From positions 1 through 33,693 of the forward strand of contig JAVKID010000020.1 of NCBI GenBank assembly GCA_031459655.1: DNA of 33,693 bases, given 5' to 3'. Numbering within the stretch: position 1 is the stretch's first letter; each line of letters begins with the position of its first letter. Below the pieces are notes generated by a model, which ran no database searches, was not told the origin of the DNA, and worked only from the letters and a program-made list of their open reading frames with translations. Positions 7,609 through 15,039 of the stretch are shown piece after piece. The position numbers and the translations under genes are program-made. Source of the DNA: Fervidifonticultor_A octavus_A (lineage in GTDB: Bacteria > Sysuimicrobiota > Sysuimicrobiia > Sysuimicrobiales > Humicultoraceae).

Positions 7609-7637
7609 TCAGGATCCGCGGGCGGCGGTGGACCCGA

Positions 7638-8280
7638 CTAGGCGCCCGCCCCGGCCCGCAGGACGCTGCCGGCCCAGGCCAGCCAGACGATGGTCAGGAT
7701 GAAGCTTCCGAAGAACAGCACCGGCTGCGTCGGCGCGAACAGCGTGAGGATGTTGACGACCCCGGCGACGACGGCGAGCCACCCCAGGCTCGAGGCCAGC
7801 GCGCCGGTACTGATGATCGCCCAGCCCGCCACGGCCGTGGCGGCACCGGTGAAGGCGTTCCCGAAGCCTTCCAGCGCACCGCTGATCGCGGTCAGCGCCA
7901 GCCAGGCGTGCGTGGCGGCCGGTCTGGTCCTGGACGGCCAGCACCTGTCCTCCGCCCAGCCACCTCGCCACAGCCCCGGCCCCGTAGCCCGCCAGGCCCA
8001 CCAGGGCCAAGTACAGGACCGCCCGTGCCCGGGTCGGGGCCTGCTCGCGCAACCGCATGGACAGTCCGGTGACGAAGACCACCGCGAACCCGATGGCGAG
8101 CAGCGCGACGATCGACGCGAGCATCCACGTGCTCCACTTCTGCCTGACCACGCCGAGCGACGTGGCCGGATCGCCCGCCATGACATCCTGACCCATCGTG
8201 AGCACGAGGATGAAGAGCAGCGCGAGGAGGACTGCCGCGACGATTCCCGCTATTCCGCCGTTTCGCTGTACCCGATCCAT
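7638..8280 (-). pseudogene. Frameshifted multi-pass membrane protein (DUF4386-like)
   Basis: ATG 8280 has GGGAGGG about 7 nt upstream and opens a frame with helices IAGIVAAVLLALLFILVL, MLASIVALLAIGFAVVFVTG and AVLYLALVGLAGYGAG. The frame then breaks near 7910-7925. Dropping one base there restores an in-phase C-terminus with ALEGFGNAFTGAATAVAGWA, LGWLAVVAGVVNILTLFA and LFFGSFILTIVWLAWAG, ending at TAG 7638-7640. The joined product would be about 213 residues with six helices, like DUF4386-type proteins of unknown function. The break falls in a C/G run (ggcggccgg), so an assembly error is as likely as a true mutation. Function unknown. Confidence 0.68.
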
Positions 8281-8673
8281 CACGCATCCCTCCCGGTGAT
8301 GAGATACGGACAGGCACGTGAAGGCAACCGCACAAGCAGTACGAGGCAGGACGGCGTTTCCCTGCGTCCCCGGCACCGCCAGCCAGGTACGCGCCCAGGC
8401 GCAACTCGGGGGCGGCCATGGTGCGGACCTTCATGGCCGCCGTCGGTGCGCTGATGTGCCACGGAACCCGGCCGGCGAAGAGGCTGGCGCGTGGCCTTCG
8501 TCGTGAACATCGCCGGCATCTTGACCGTGGTCTCGCTCCTCACGCGCTATGTCGTGCAACAGCCCGCCCGGCGGCCCGATCACGCCCAGGCGGTGGCCGA
8601 GATGGCGAGATCCAGGCGAGGGAGGAGACCCACCGGCGCCTCCGCGACCGCTCTGTCGTCCCCTCGGCGCCCC
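8281..8673. other. 393-nt stretch without a confident gene
   Basis: The first 20 nt hold the Shine-Dalgarno of the minus-strand membrane protein. On the plus strand an ATG at 8419 (MVRTFMAAVGALMCHG) could, after removal of one base near 8490, run into a hydrophobic stretch (VAFVVNIAGILTVVSLLTRY). That would make a small one-helix protein. However, the frame runs on beyond 8673 into the opposite-strand gene and shows no convincing start. I therefore treat it as a possible broken small membrane ORF or a chance frame. Confidence 0.25.
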
Positions 8674-10707
8674 TCAGGAAGCCAGTTGCGCCTCGAGGGC
8701 CTCCGGATCGGTGACCGGCTGGCGGCAGGCGAACTGTTCGCAGACGAAGGCCGTGGCGTGGCCGTCCAGCGGCGCCCGCCCCTCCAGGAGCGGAATCGGT
8801 GAGGGCTCCCCCGGCCGGCCCAAAGCGACCACCTGGTTCGGCCGGTACGGCTTCAATACGACAGCCAGGAGCGCCCGGGTTTCGGACGCGACCGGATCCC
8901 CGATGATGGCAATCTCTTTCGGGCGCGCCAGCGCGAAGTCCAACGCGCACAGCCACTGCGCAAACGCGGTAGGGTAGTTCCCCAGCAGCGGCTGGACCCC
9001 CCGCAGGGCCGCCTCCGCGAGATCGCGGTACCGGCCGTCGCCGGTCAGCGCGGCCAGTCTCAGCAGAACGGTCGCGGCCATCGCGTTGCCGGACGGCGTG
9101 GCGTTGTCCTGGAGGTCCTTCGGCCGGACGACCAGGGTCTCGTGGTCGTCGCTGGTGTCGAAGAACCCGCCCGCAGGATCCCGGTAGTGCCGGATCATCA
9201 CCTCGGCCAGCCGGCGCGCCTCCACGAACCACCGGGCGTCAAACGTCGCCTCGTACAGGACCAACAGCCCGTCGATGAGGTTCGCGTAGTCTTCCAGATA
9301 CGCATTCAGCCTCGCCTGACCGGCGCGCCATGACCGCAGCAGGCGGCCGTCGGGGGTCTGCATCTCCTTGAGGATGAACTCCGCATTGGCTTCGGCGACG
9401 CGGCGGTAGTCGGACCGGTCAAAGGCCCGGGCCGCCTCAGCGAAGGCGGCGAGCGCGAGACCGTTCCACGCCACCAGCACCTTGTCGTCGAGCCCTGGGC
9501 GCACCCTCCGGTCCCGGCGGGCAAGCAGCGCGCGGCGCGATGCGGCCATGCGGGCGTCGAAGGCCGCCTCGCTCAGGCCGTGGCGCGCCGCCAGGGCGAC
9601 GGGGTCCTGGGCGACGTGCAGGATGTTCTTCCCCTCGAAGGTGCCGCGCTCGGTGACGCCGTAGGCCTCGCAGAAGAGCCCGGCATCCTCTCCCAGCGCC
9701 TCGCGGATCTCGTGCAGGGACCAGACGTAGTACCTGCCCTCTTCGCCTTCGGAGTCGGCGTCCAGACTGCTGTAGAAGCCCCCGGCCGGGTCGGTCATCT
9801 CCCGGACGACGAAGTCCAGGGTTTCCTCTGCCACCCGGCGGAGGAGGGCGGTCCCGGTCACCTGCCAGGCGTGGAGGTAGGCCCGCGCGAGTTGCGCGTT
9901 GTCGTAGAGCATCTTCTCGAAGTGCGGCACGAGCCAGGCCGCGTCCGTCGCGTAGCGGTGAAACCCGCCCCCGAGGTGGTCGAAGATGCCCCCGCGGGCC
10001 ATCCGGGTCAGGGTGGATTCGGCCATGGTCAGCGCCGCGCGCTCGCCGGTCCGCAGGTGTGTCCGAAGGAGGAATTCAACGGTCATCGGCTGGGGGAACT
10101 TCGGCGCACCGCCCCAGCCGCCGCGGGCGAGGTCGTACTGCCGTTCCAGGGTCCGGTAGGCGGCATCGAGGGCTCCGACGCCCAGCGCCTGTGGCTCCGT
10201 CGCCAGGGTGTTGCGGCGCAGGCTGTCCAGCAGCGCCGCCCCGCCCCGCTCGACGTCATCGCGCCGGTGGCGCCAGGCGTCGGCGAGAGCGCGCAGGACC
10301 TCGAGAAACGCCGGCATCCCGTGGCGCGGGACCGGCGGGTAGTAGGTGCCGCCGTAGAACGGCACGCCGGCGGGCGTAAGGAAGACGCTCATCGGCCAGC
10401 CGCCGTGCCCGGTCATGGCGACCACGGCCTGCATGTAGATCTGGTCGAGGTCCGGGCGCTCCTCGCGGTCGACCTTGATGGGGATGAAGTGCTCGTTCAG
10501 CACGGCGGCGACCTCAGGGTCCTCGAAGGACTCGCGCTCCATGACGTGGCACCAGTGGCACGCGGCGTAGCCGATACTGAGGAAGATCGGTTTGTCCTCC
10601 TCCCTGGCGCGCCGCAGGGCCTCCTCCCCCCAGGGATACCAGTCCACGGGGTTGTCGGCATGCTGGCGCAGGTAGGGGCTGGTCTCGGTCGCCAGGCGAT
10701 TCGGCAT
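8674..10707 (-). CDS. YyaL/DUF255 thioredoxin-domain protein (SSP411 / spermatogenesis-associated protein 20 family)
   Basis: The 677-residue protein begins MPNRLATETSPYLRQHADNP, the diagnostic start of this family. An N-terminal thioredoxin-like domain follows with the redox motif AACHWCHVM (C50 and C53), then REERPDLDQIYM and GGWPMSVFLTP. The remaining ~500 residues resemble an (alpha/alpha)6 barrel of glycosidase/epimerase type (GGWGGAPKFPQP, GGIFDHLGGGFHRY, FEKMLYDNAQL, SLDADSEGEEG). The cellular role of the family is not settled. The frame is open to 11016, but ATG 10707 matches the conserved N-terminus. No Shine-Dalgarno precedes it, whereas TACAAT lies 9 nt upstream (see promoter). It is probably monocistronic. 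Confidence 0.94.
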   Translation of the reverse strand: MPNRLATETSPYLRQHADNPVDWYPWGEEALRRAREEDKPIFLSIGYAACHWCHVMERESFEDPEVAAVLNEHFIPIKVDREERPDLDQIYMQAVVAMTGHGGWPMSVFLTPAGVPFYGGTYYPPVPRHGMPAFLEVLRALADAWRHRRDDVERGGAALLDSLRRNTLATEPQALGVGALDAAYRTLERQYDLARGGWGGAPKFPQPMTVEFLLRTHLRTGERAALTMAESTLTRMARGGIFDHLGGGFHRYATDAAWLVPHFEKMLYDNAQLARAYLHAWQVTGTALLRRVAEETLDFVVREMTDPAGGFYSSLDADSEGEEGRYYVWSLHEIREALGEDAGLFCEAYGVTERGTFEGKNILHVAQDPVALAARHGLSEAAFDARMAASRRALLARRDRRVRPGLDDKVLVAWNGLALAAFAEAARAFDRSDYRRVAEANAEFILKEMQTPDGRLLRSWRAGQARLNAYLEDYANLIDGLLVLYEATFDARWFVEARRLAEVMIRHYRDPAGGFFDTSDDHETLVVRPKDLQDNATPSGNAMAATVLLRLAALTGDGRYRDLAEAALRGVQPLLGNYPTAFAQWLCALDFALARPKEIAIIGDPVASETRALLAVVLKPYRPNQVVALGRPGEPSPIPLLEGRAPLDGHATAFVCEQFACRQPVTDPEALEAQLAS

Positions 10708-10716
10708 GGTAGTATG

Positions 10717-10722
10717 ATTGTA
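10717..10722 (-). promoter_or_regulatory. Candidate -10 element (TACAAT) for a leaderless transcript
   Basis: On the minus strand TACAAT (10722-10717) matches five of six bases of TATAAT and ends 9 nt before the ATG at 10707. Transcription would start about 3 nt upstream of the ATG, and there is no Shine-Dalgarno in between, so a leaderless mRNA is suggested. No good -35 hexamer is visible. Confidence 0.45.
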
Positions 10723-10945
10723 CCAATTCCGGTTGGTCGAGGTGTGGGCCGAGGCCTCGCCGGGCACGCCGGTCCTCTCGGGGCGGCTCGTCAACCTGTT
10801 CTGGCCCATCTTCCTGTTGGTGAAGCTCCTGTGGGGGATCCTCACCCTGGGCCTCTGGCTCGTCCCGTGGGGCCGCTGGATCGACCGGCACCGGGTGCCG
10901 GCCGCCCAACCCGGCGTGCGGAGCCTGGGATCCAACGGCGGATAG
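10718..10945 (+). CDS. Possible small one-helix membrane protein
   Basis: The frame of up to 75 codons contains one strong hydrophobic segment, NLFWPIFLLVKLLWGILTLG followed by LWLVPWGRW, and then a basic tail (about residues 26-55). Cytoplasm-facing basic residues after the helix would fit a single-span membrane peptide. The first start in frame is TTG 10718; TTG 10733 and GTG 10742 are alternatives, and none has a strong Shine-Dalgarno. It is divergent from the YyaL gene, whose -10 element overlaps this start. I recognise no family. The opposite strand here has no plausible protein, which slightly favours this reading. Confidence 0.38.
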   Translation: MYQFRLVEVWAEASPGTPVLSGRLVNLFWPIFLLVKLLWGILTLGLWLVPWGRWIDRHRVPAAQPGVRSLGSNGG

Positions 10946-11098
10946 ATCAGGTCCAGCGCCAGGTCCACGATCCCCACCATGCCCGCCAGGCGGGAGGGGA
11001 GGTCCCGAAGCGTCACGCGGACGCCCTCCGCACGATACCTGAGGCCATTATGCGGGCCCCGATGACCAGCGGCACCAGTTGCGGCAGCACGCGGGCTG

Positions 11099-11248
11099 TC
11101 AGGACGCGGGCGGCGCCGGCGCCATGGCCCGGGCCGCGTCGACGAACTCGCGCTGCATCACCGAGATCACCTCGCTGTGGAGCACCTGCCAGGCTCGCCC
11201 GGCAGCCGACAGGAACGGTTGTGGGGCGCGGGACACTGGCCTCACCAT
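11099..11248 (-). CDS. Possible 49-residue small protein
   Basis: ATG at 11248 is preceded by GGAAGG at 6 nt spacing. The peptide contains FLSAAGRAWQVLHSEV then ISVMQREFVDAARAMA, which reads like an amphipathic helix, and ends at TGA 11099-11101. Composition is less Arg/Pro-heavy than the surrounding shadow frames. No family recognised; it could be a truncated remnant of a longer helical protein. Confidence 0.3.
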   Translation of the reverse strand: MVRPVSRAPQPFLSAAGRAWQVLHSEVISVMQREFVDAARAMAPAPPAS

Positions 11249-11285
11249 ATCGAACCTTCCGTTAGCACGTCCAGGAGGAGGAACC

Positions 11286-11399
11286 GTGAGACCCACTGGC
11301 CCCAGGGTGGACCGTCGTCCGCGTGCACCTCGCCCGGTTCGCTGGCTTCGTCGCCGCCGGAGCCTCGCCGCAGGACCTGCCGCAGTGGCCAGGGAGTGA
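11286..11399 (+). CDS. Possible Arg-rich leader peptide (37 codons) before the catabolic cluster
   Basis: GTG 11286 has an unusually strong Shine-Dalgarno (AGGAGGAGG, 4-5 nt upstream). The frame encodes 37 residues, 12 of them arginine (including WLRRRR), and stops with TGA at 11397-11399, 7 nt before the ATG of the lyase gene. Such an arrangement could couple translation or act in attenuation. Equally, the strong site may be accidental. No matching terminator/antiterminator pair was found. Confidence 0.33.
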   Translation: MRPTGPRVDRRPRAPRPVRWLRRRRSLAAGPAAVARE

Positions 11400-11406
11400 A
11401 CCGCCC

Positions 11407-12345
11407 ATGACGTCCTCGGTGCCCACGACCCCCGCGCGCCGGCTGCGCCAGCGGCTTGCCGATCCACGGCTGGTCGTCGCGCCCGGCGTCTTCGACGGCC
11501 TCTCGGCGCGCATCGCGACGGCCGCGGGGTTCGAGGCCCTCTACGCCAGCGGCGGCGCCATCGCCCGCAGCGCCGGGGTGCCCGACCTCGGCCTGCTGAG
11601 CGTCACCGAGGTGCTGGGCCGCCTCCGCGAGATCGTGGATGCCACCGACCTGCCGGTCATCGCCGACGCGAACACCGGCTACGGCAACGCGCTCAACGTC
11701 TACCGAACCGTGCGGGAGTTCGAACGCCTGGGCGTCGCCGCGCTCCACCTCGAAGATCAGGTGAGCCCCAAGAAGTGCGGGCACTATGCCGGCAAGTCCC
11801 TCATCCCCGCCGAAGAGATGGTGGGGAAACTGAAGGCGGCGCAGGACGCGCGGCGCGATCCCGACCTGGTCATCATCGCGCGGACGGACGCGCGCGCCGT
11901 GGAGGGGCTCGAAGGTGCGATCCGCCGGGGAAACCTCTATGCCGCGTGCGGCGCCGACCTCGTCTTCGTGGAAGCCCCGGAGTCCGAAGACGAACTGCGC
12001 GCCATCGCCCAGGCGGTGCGCGCGCCCTTGCTGGTCAACATGTTCTGGGGCGGCCGCACCCCCCTGGTCTCACCGGAGGCGCTGGCCGCCATGGGCTACC
12101 GGGTGATGATCGTACCGGGGGACCTGCAGCGGGCCGCGATCCGGGCGATGCAGGACGCCGCCGACGCGATCCGTCGGACCGGGACGGCCGCAGGCCTGGG
12201 CGAGCGGCTCGCCGGATTCGACGAGCGCGACGCCCTGGTGGGTCTGGCGTTCTGGCAGCGCCTGGAAGAGCGGTACGCGCCGGCCGAGCGCGCCGCCGGC
12301 GGTGGCGGCCCGGCGGCCGGCCATGGGGAGGGAGGCGCGGGGTGA
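11407..12345 (+). CDS. Isocitrate lyase / PEP mutase family carbon-carbon lyase (methylisocitrate lyase-like)
   Basis: The 312-residue TIM-barrel enzyme has GVFDGLSARIATAAGFEALY near the N-terminus and Mg-binding DANTGYG (88-94). HLEDQ (114-118) and the active-site loop KKCGH (122-126) follow, and this loop is the hallmark of isocitrate/2-methylisocitrate lyases and their relatives. IARTDAR (about 157-163) and VFVEAP (about 190) complete the set. The Cys in KKCGH supports lyase rather than PEP mutase chemistry. Likely substrates are 2-methylisocitrate, dimethylmalate or oxaloacetate-type acids (inference). It is the first gene of the eight-gene plus-strand cluster, and its TGA overlaps the GTG of the MmgE/PrpD gene. 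ATG 11407 is the natural start; GTG 11323 would add a tail of doubtful sequence. Confidence 0.9.
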   Translation: MTSSVPTTPARRLRQRLADPRLVVAPGVFDGLSARIATAAGFEALYASGGAIARSAGVPDLGLLSVTEVLGRLREIVDATDLPVIADANTGYGNALNVYRTVREFERLGVAALHLEDQVSPKKCGHYAGKSLIPAEEMVGKLKAAQDARRDPDLVIIARTDARAVEGLEGAIRRGNLYAACGADLVFVEAPESEDELRAIAQAVRAPLLVNMFWGGRTPLVSPEALAAMGYRVMIVPGDLQRAAIRAMQDAADAIRRTGTAAGLGERLAGFDERDALVGLAFWQRLEERYAPAERAAGGGGPAAGHGEGGAG

Positions 12346-13772
12346 CGCTGGCGCAGCGGTTTGCCCGCTACGCCCACGATCTCGCCTACGACCTGCTGCC
12401 CCCGCAGGTCGTCCACGAGGCGAAGCGCCGCATCATCGATGCGGTGGCGTGCGCGCTCGCGGCGGTCGGCGAGGCCCCGCTTGCGATGGCGCGGCGGGCG
12501 ATGCGGCACCTGGCGCCGGCGGGCACGGCGACGATCCTCGGCACCGGCGAGCGCACGGCGCCCGACCTGGCGGCGTTCGTCAACGGGTATCTCGTCCGCT
12601 ACCTGGACTACAACGACACCTATCTCTCCAAAGAGGCGCTCCACCCCTCCGACAACCTGGCCGGGCTGCTGGCCGCAGCCGAGGACCAGGGACGCAGCGG
12701 GCGCGACCTGCTGGCCGCGCTGGTGGCAGCCTACGAGATCGTCTGCCGGCTGGCAGATGCCAGCAGCATCCGGAACCGCGGATGGGATCATGTGACCTAC
12801 GGTAGCATCGCGGTGGCGGCGGGAGCCGCCCGCCTGCTGGGAGGCGATCCGGCGCGGATCGAGCAGGCCATCAACATCGCGACCGCGACCGGCATCAACC
12901 TCCGCCAGACCCGGATCGGCGAACTCTCCATGTGGAAGGGCGCGGCCTACGGCGGGGCCGGCCGCAACGCGGTGTTCGCCGCCTACCTGGCCCGGGAGGG
13001 GATCACGGGACCGGCCCCGGTCTTCGAGGGCCTGCGGGGCTTCATCGCTCAGGTGTCCGGGCCGCTGGTCATCCCGAGGATGGCCGGCGAGGCGATGGCG
13101 GACGATGAGGGCGAGGGGGCCCGCTGGGAGGAGGAAGGCGGCCCGCCGGAGCCGGCGGACGCCGAGCGGTTCAAACTGCTGCACACGGACATCAAGTACT
13201 GGCCGGCCGAGTATCACTCGCAGGCCGCGATCGCGGCGGCCCTCGACCTCCGCTCGGGCGGCGTGCGGCCCGAGGCGATCGAGCGCGTGACGATCCGGAC
13301 CTTCAGGGTGGCCGTGGAAATCATCGGCGGCGAGCCCGAAAAGTGGGCGCCCAAGACGCGCGAGACCGCCGATCACAGCCTGCCCTACCTGGTCGCCGCA
13401 GCCCTGCTGGACGGGGAGGTCACCGAGCGACAGTTCACCCCCGACCGCATCGGCCGCGCCGACATCCGGGCACTTGTGGCCCGCACCGAGGTCGTCGAGG
13501 ACCCGGCGTTGACCGCAGCCTATCCCGCTGGCATCCCCACGGTCGTGGAGGTGCGCGAGGCCGGCGGCCGCGTCCGGACGCGGCGGGTGGACTTCCCTCC
13601 GGGACACCGCCGCAACCCCCTCACCGACCCACAGCTCGACGAGAAGTTCCTGCATCTGGCCGGCCCGGTGCTGGGTCCGCAGGCGATGCAGGCGCTGGAG
13701 GCCCTGAGGGCGCTGGAGCGCTGCGAGGACCTCCGGACCCTGACCCCGCTGCTGGTCGGCGGCGCCGGGTAA
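12342..13772 (+). CDS. MmgE/PrpD family protein (2-methylcitrate dehydratase-like)
   Basis: The 476-residue protein starts with GTG overlapping the preceding stop (GTGA). Family features include AKRRIIDAVACALAAVGE near residue 30, GTGERTAPDLAAFVNGYLVRYLDYNDTY (two short motifs within residues 66-93), the HPSDN segment near 99-103, and the central YGSIAVAAGAARLLG and MWKGAAYGGAGRNA. The C-terminal domain carries IKYWPAEYHSQAAI. The family includes 2-methylcitrate dehydratase (PrpD), cis-aconitate decarboxylase and iminodisuccinate epimerase, so hydration/dehydration of a tricarboxylate is probable but not certain. Pairing with a KKCGH lyase mirrors the last steps of the methylcitrate cycle. 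A 109-nt gap with a candidate promoter follows. Confidence 0.9.
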   Translation: MTLAQRFARYAHDLAYDLLPPQVVHEAKRRIIDAVACALAAVGEAPLAMARRAMRHLAPAGTATILGTGERTAPDLAAFVNGYLVRYLDYNDTYLSKEALHPSDNLAGLLAAAEDQGRSGRDLLAALVAAYEIVCRLADASSIRNRGWDHVTYGSIAVAAGAARLLGGDPARIEQAINIATATGINLRQTRIGELSMWKGAAYGGAGRNAVFAAYLAREGITGPAPVFEGLRGFIAQVSGPLVIPRMAGEAMADDEGEGARWEEEGGPPEPADAERFKLLHTDIKYWPAEYHSQAAIAAALDLRSGGVRPEAIERVTIRTFRVAVEIIGGEPEKWAPKTRETADHSLPYLVAAALLDGEVTERQFTPDRIGRADIRALVARTEVVEDPALTAAYPAGIPTVVEVREAGGRVRTRRVDFPPGHRRNPLTDPQLDEKFLHLAGPVLGPQAMQALEALRALERCEDLRTLTPLLVGGAG

Positions 13773-13811
13773 CCGGACGGCATGGCCGCGACGCAGGGGA
13801 ACCTCTGCCCC

Positions 13812-13828
13812 GTGATAGAATCAATCAC
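13812..13828 (+). promoter_or_regulatory. Candidate promoter/operator before the ABC-transporter genes
   Basis: In a locally A/T-richer patch, TAGAAT (13816-13821) resembles a -10 element. It lies inside the inverted repeat GTGAT (13812-13816) and ATCAC (13824-13828). A regulator binding there could block the promoter. No good -35 is visible. The binding-protein start follows 54 nt later, with GGAGG upstream of its ATG. Confidence 0.35.
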
Positions 13829-13881
13829 CATAACCTCTTTCCGTCCCGACACTGGAGCATGAGCTTCCTGGAGGTGGTCAG

Positions 13882-15012
13882 ATGAACAGGTTGGTCTGGG
13901 CGCGATGGGCCGCGCTGGGCCTGGCCGTCGCGCTGTGGGGCACGCTGCCCGCCGGCGCCGGTCCGGCGCTACCCGCCGGCCTGCCGGACTACTACCCGGC
14001 CGGCTATGCTGCGATGGTCGACGCCTCGCGGGCAGAGGGGCGCGTCCTGGTCTACTCGATCATGTCGGCGTCCAACTGGGCGCCAGTTATCCGCGAGTTC
14101 AACAGGATCTATCCCTGGATCCGGGTTGAGACCACCGACCTGGGGTCCTATGAGGTCTTCGAACGCTTCCTCTCCGAGATCGGGACCGGGGCGGCGACCG
14201 CCGACATGCTGATCAGCAACGCGCCGGACACCTGGCAGGATCTCCTGCGGCGCAACCTGGTCTCGCGCTACGAGTCGCCGGAAAAGCGACACCTGCCCGC
14301 CTGGGCGGTGGTCCAGGATGCCATCTACAACGTCTCCTCGGACCCCATGGTCATCGTCTACAACAAGAAGATCCTCAGGCCGGACCTGCAGCCCAAGAGC
14401 ATCGAGGAAATCGCGCGGCTGGCCGAGCAGTATCCGCGGACGTTCCAGAACCGCATCACGACCTATGACGTCGAGCAGTCGTCCACCGGGTTCAACAACT
14501 TCTGGGTCTTCGTGGCCAAGCACCGCGGCAAGGCCTGGGAGTGGTTCGACGCCATCGGGAAGACCGGGGTGCGCCCGCTGGTGAGCGCCGGTCCCATGGT
14601 GGACGGGGTGATCAGCGGAGAGTACCTGGTCGCCTTCTTCGCGTCCACGATCACCATCTTCCCCCGCCTGGCGCGGCCCGGGGTCAGGGACATCATCGAG
14701 TGGAGCTACGAGCGCGACGGGACGCCGATCGTGCTCCGGGGCATGGGCATCCCCCACGCGGCCAGGAACCCGAACAGCGCCAAGTTGCTGCTGGACTTCA
14801 TCGTGTCCCAGAAGGGCCAGGTGGCGTTCACCGAGGGCGGGCTGGTCGCCTACCGTCCCGACGTGGCGAAGACGGCCCGTTTCCACCTGCAGGACCTGCT
14901 GGCGGCGATCGGCCCGGAGAACGCGTTGCGCTACTCCTACGACCCCGCGCTGCTGGATCCGAAGGCCCGGACGGACTTCGTGAACCGGTGGAAGCAGGCG
15001 TTCCGGCGCTAG
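13882..15012 (+). CDS. ABC transporter substrate-binding protein (Fe3+/organic-acid type, family 1)
   Basis: The 376-residue protein has an N-terminal signal peptide (WAALGLAVALWGTLPAGAG, cleavage near residue 27). There is no lipobox, so it is probably a free periplasmic protein. The mature part begins ALPAGLPDYYPAGYAAMVDA and contains RVLVYSIMSASNWAPVI, EFNRIYPWIRVE and DMLISNAPD, the pattern of the ferric-iron/2-aminoethylphosphonate/thiamine-type binding-protein superfamily. Many members bind organic acids or phosphonates rather than iron, and the metabolic neighbours favour an organic ligand here (inference). ATG 13882 follows GGAGGTGGTCAG. The permease gene starts 27 nt downstream. Confidence 0.88.
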   Translation: MNRLVWARWAALGLAVALWGTLPAGAGPALPAGLPDYYPAGYAAMVDASRAEGRVLVYSIMSASNWAPVIREFNRIYPWIRVETTDLGSYEVFERFLSEIGTGAATADMLISNAPDTWQDLLRRNLVSRYESPEKRHLPAWAVVQDAIYNVSSDPMVIVYNKKILRPDLQPKSIEEIARLAEQYPRTFQNRITTYDVEQSSTGFNNFWVFVAKHRGKAWEWFDAIGKTGVRPLVSAGPMVDGVISGEYLVAFFASTITIFPRLARPGVRDIIEWSYERDGTPIVLRGMGIPHAARNPNSAKLLLDFIVSQKGQVAFTEGGLVAYRPDVAKTARFHLQDLLAAIGPENALRYSYDPALLDPKARTDFVNRWKQAFRR

Positions 15013-15039
15013 GGAACCCGGCGGTGCCCTCGGGCTGAC

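Larger units (their letters stand above)
10946..11406. other. 461-nt gene-poor stretch before the catabolic cluster
   Basis: No protein of recognisable family is encoded here. Two tiny frames with good ribosome binding sites (11099-11248 minus and 11286-11399 plus) are listed separately. The minus strand from about 11016 to 10925 also reads as a short, protein-like peptide (VGIVDLALDLIYPPLDPRLR) without a convincing start, which may be a remnant. The promoter of the downstream plus-strand cluster should lie in this stretch, but I could not pick a convincing -35/-10 pair. Confidence 0.4.
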
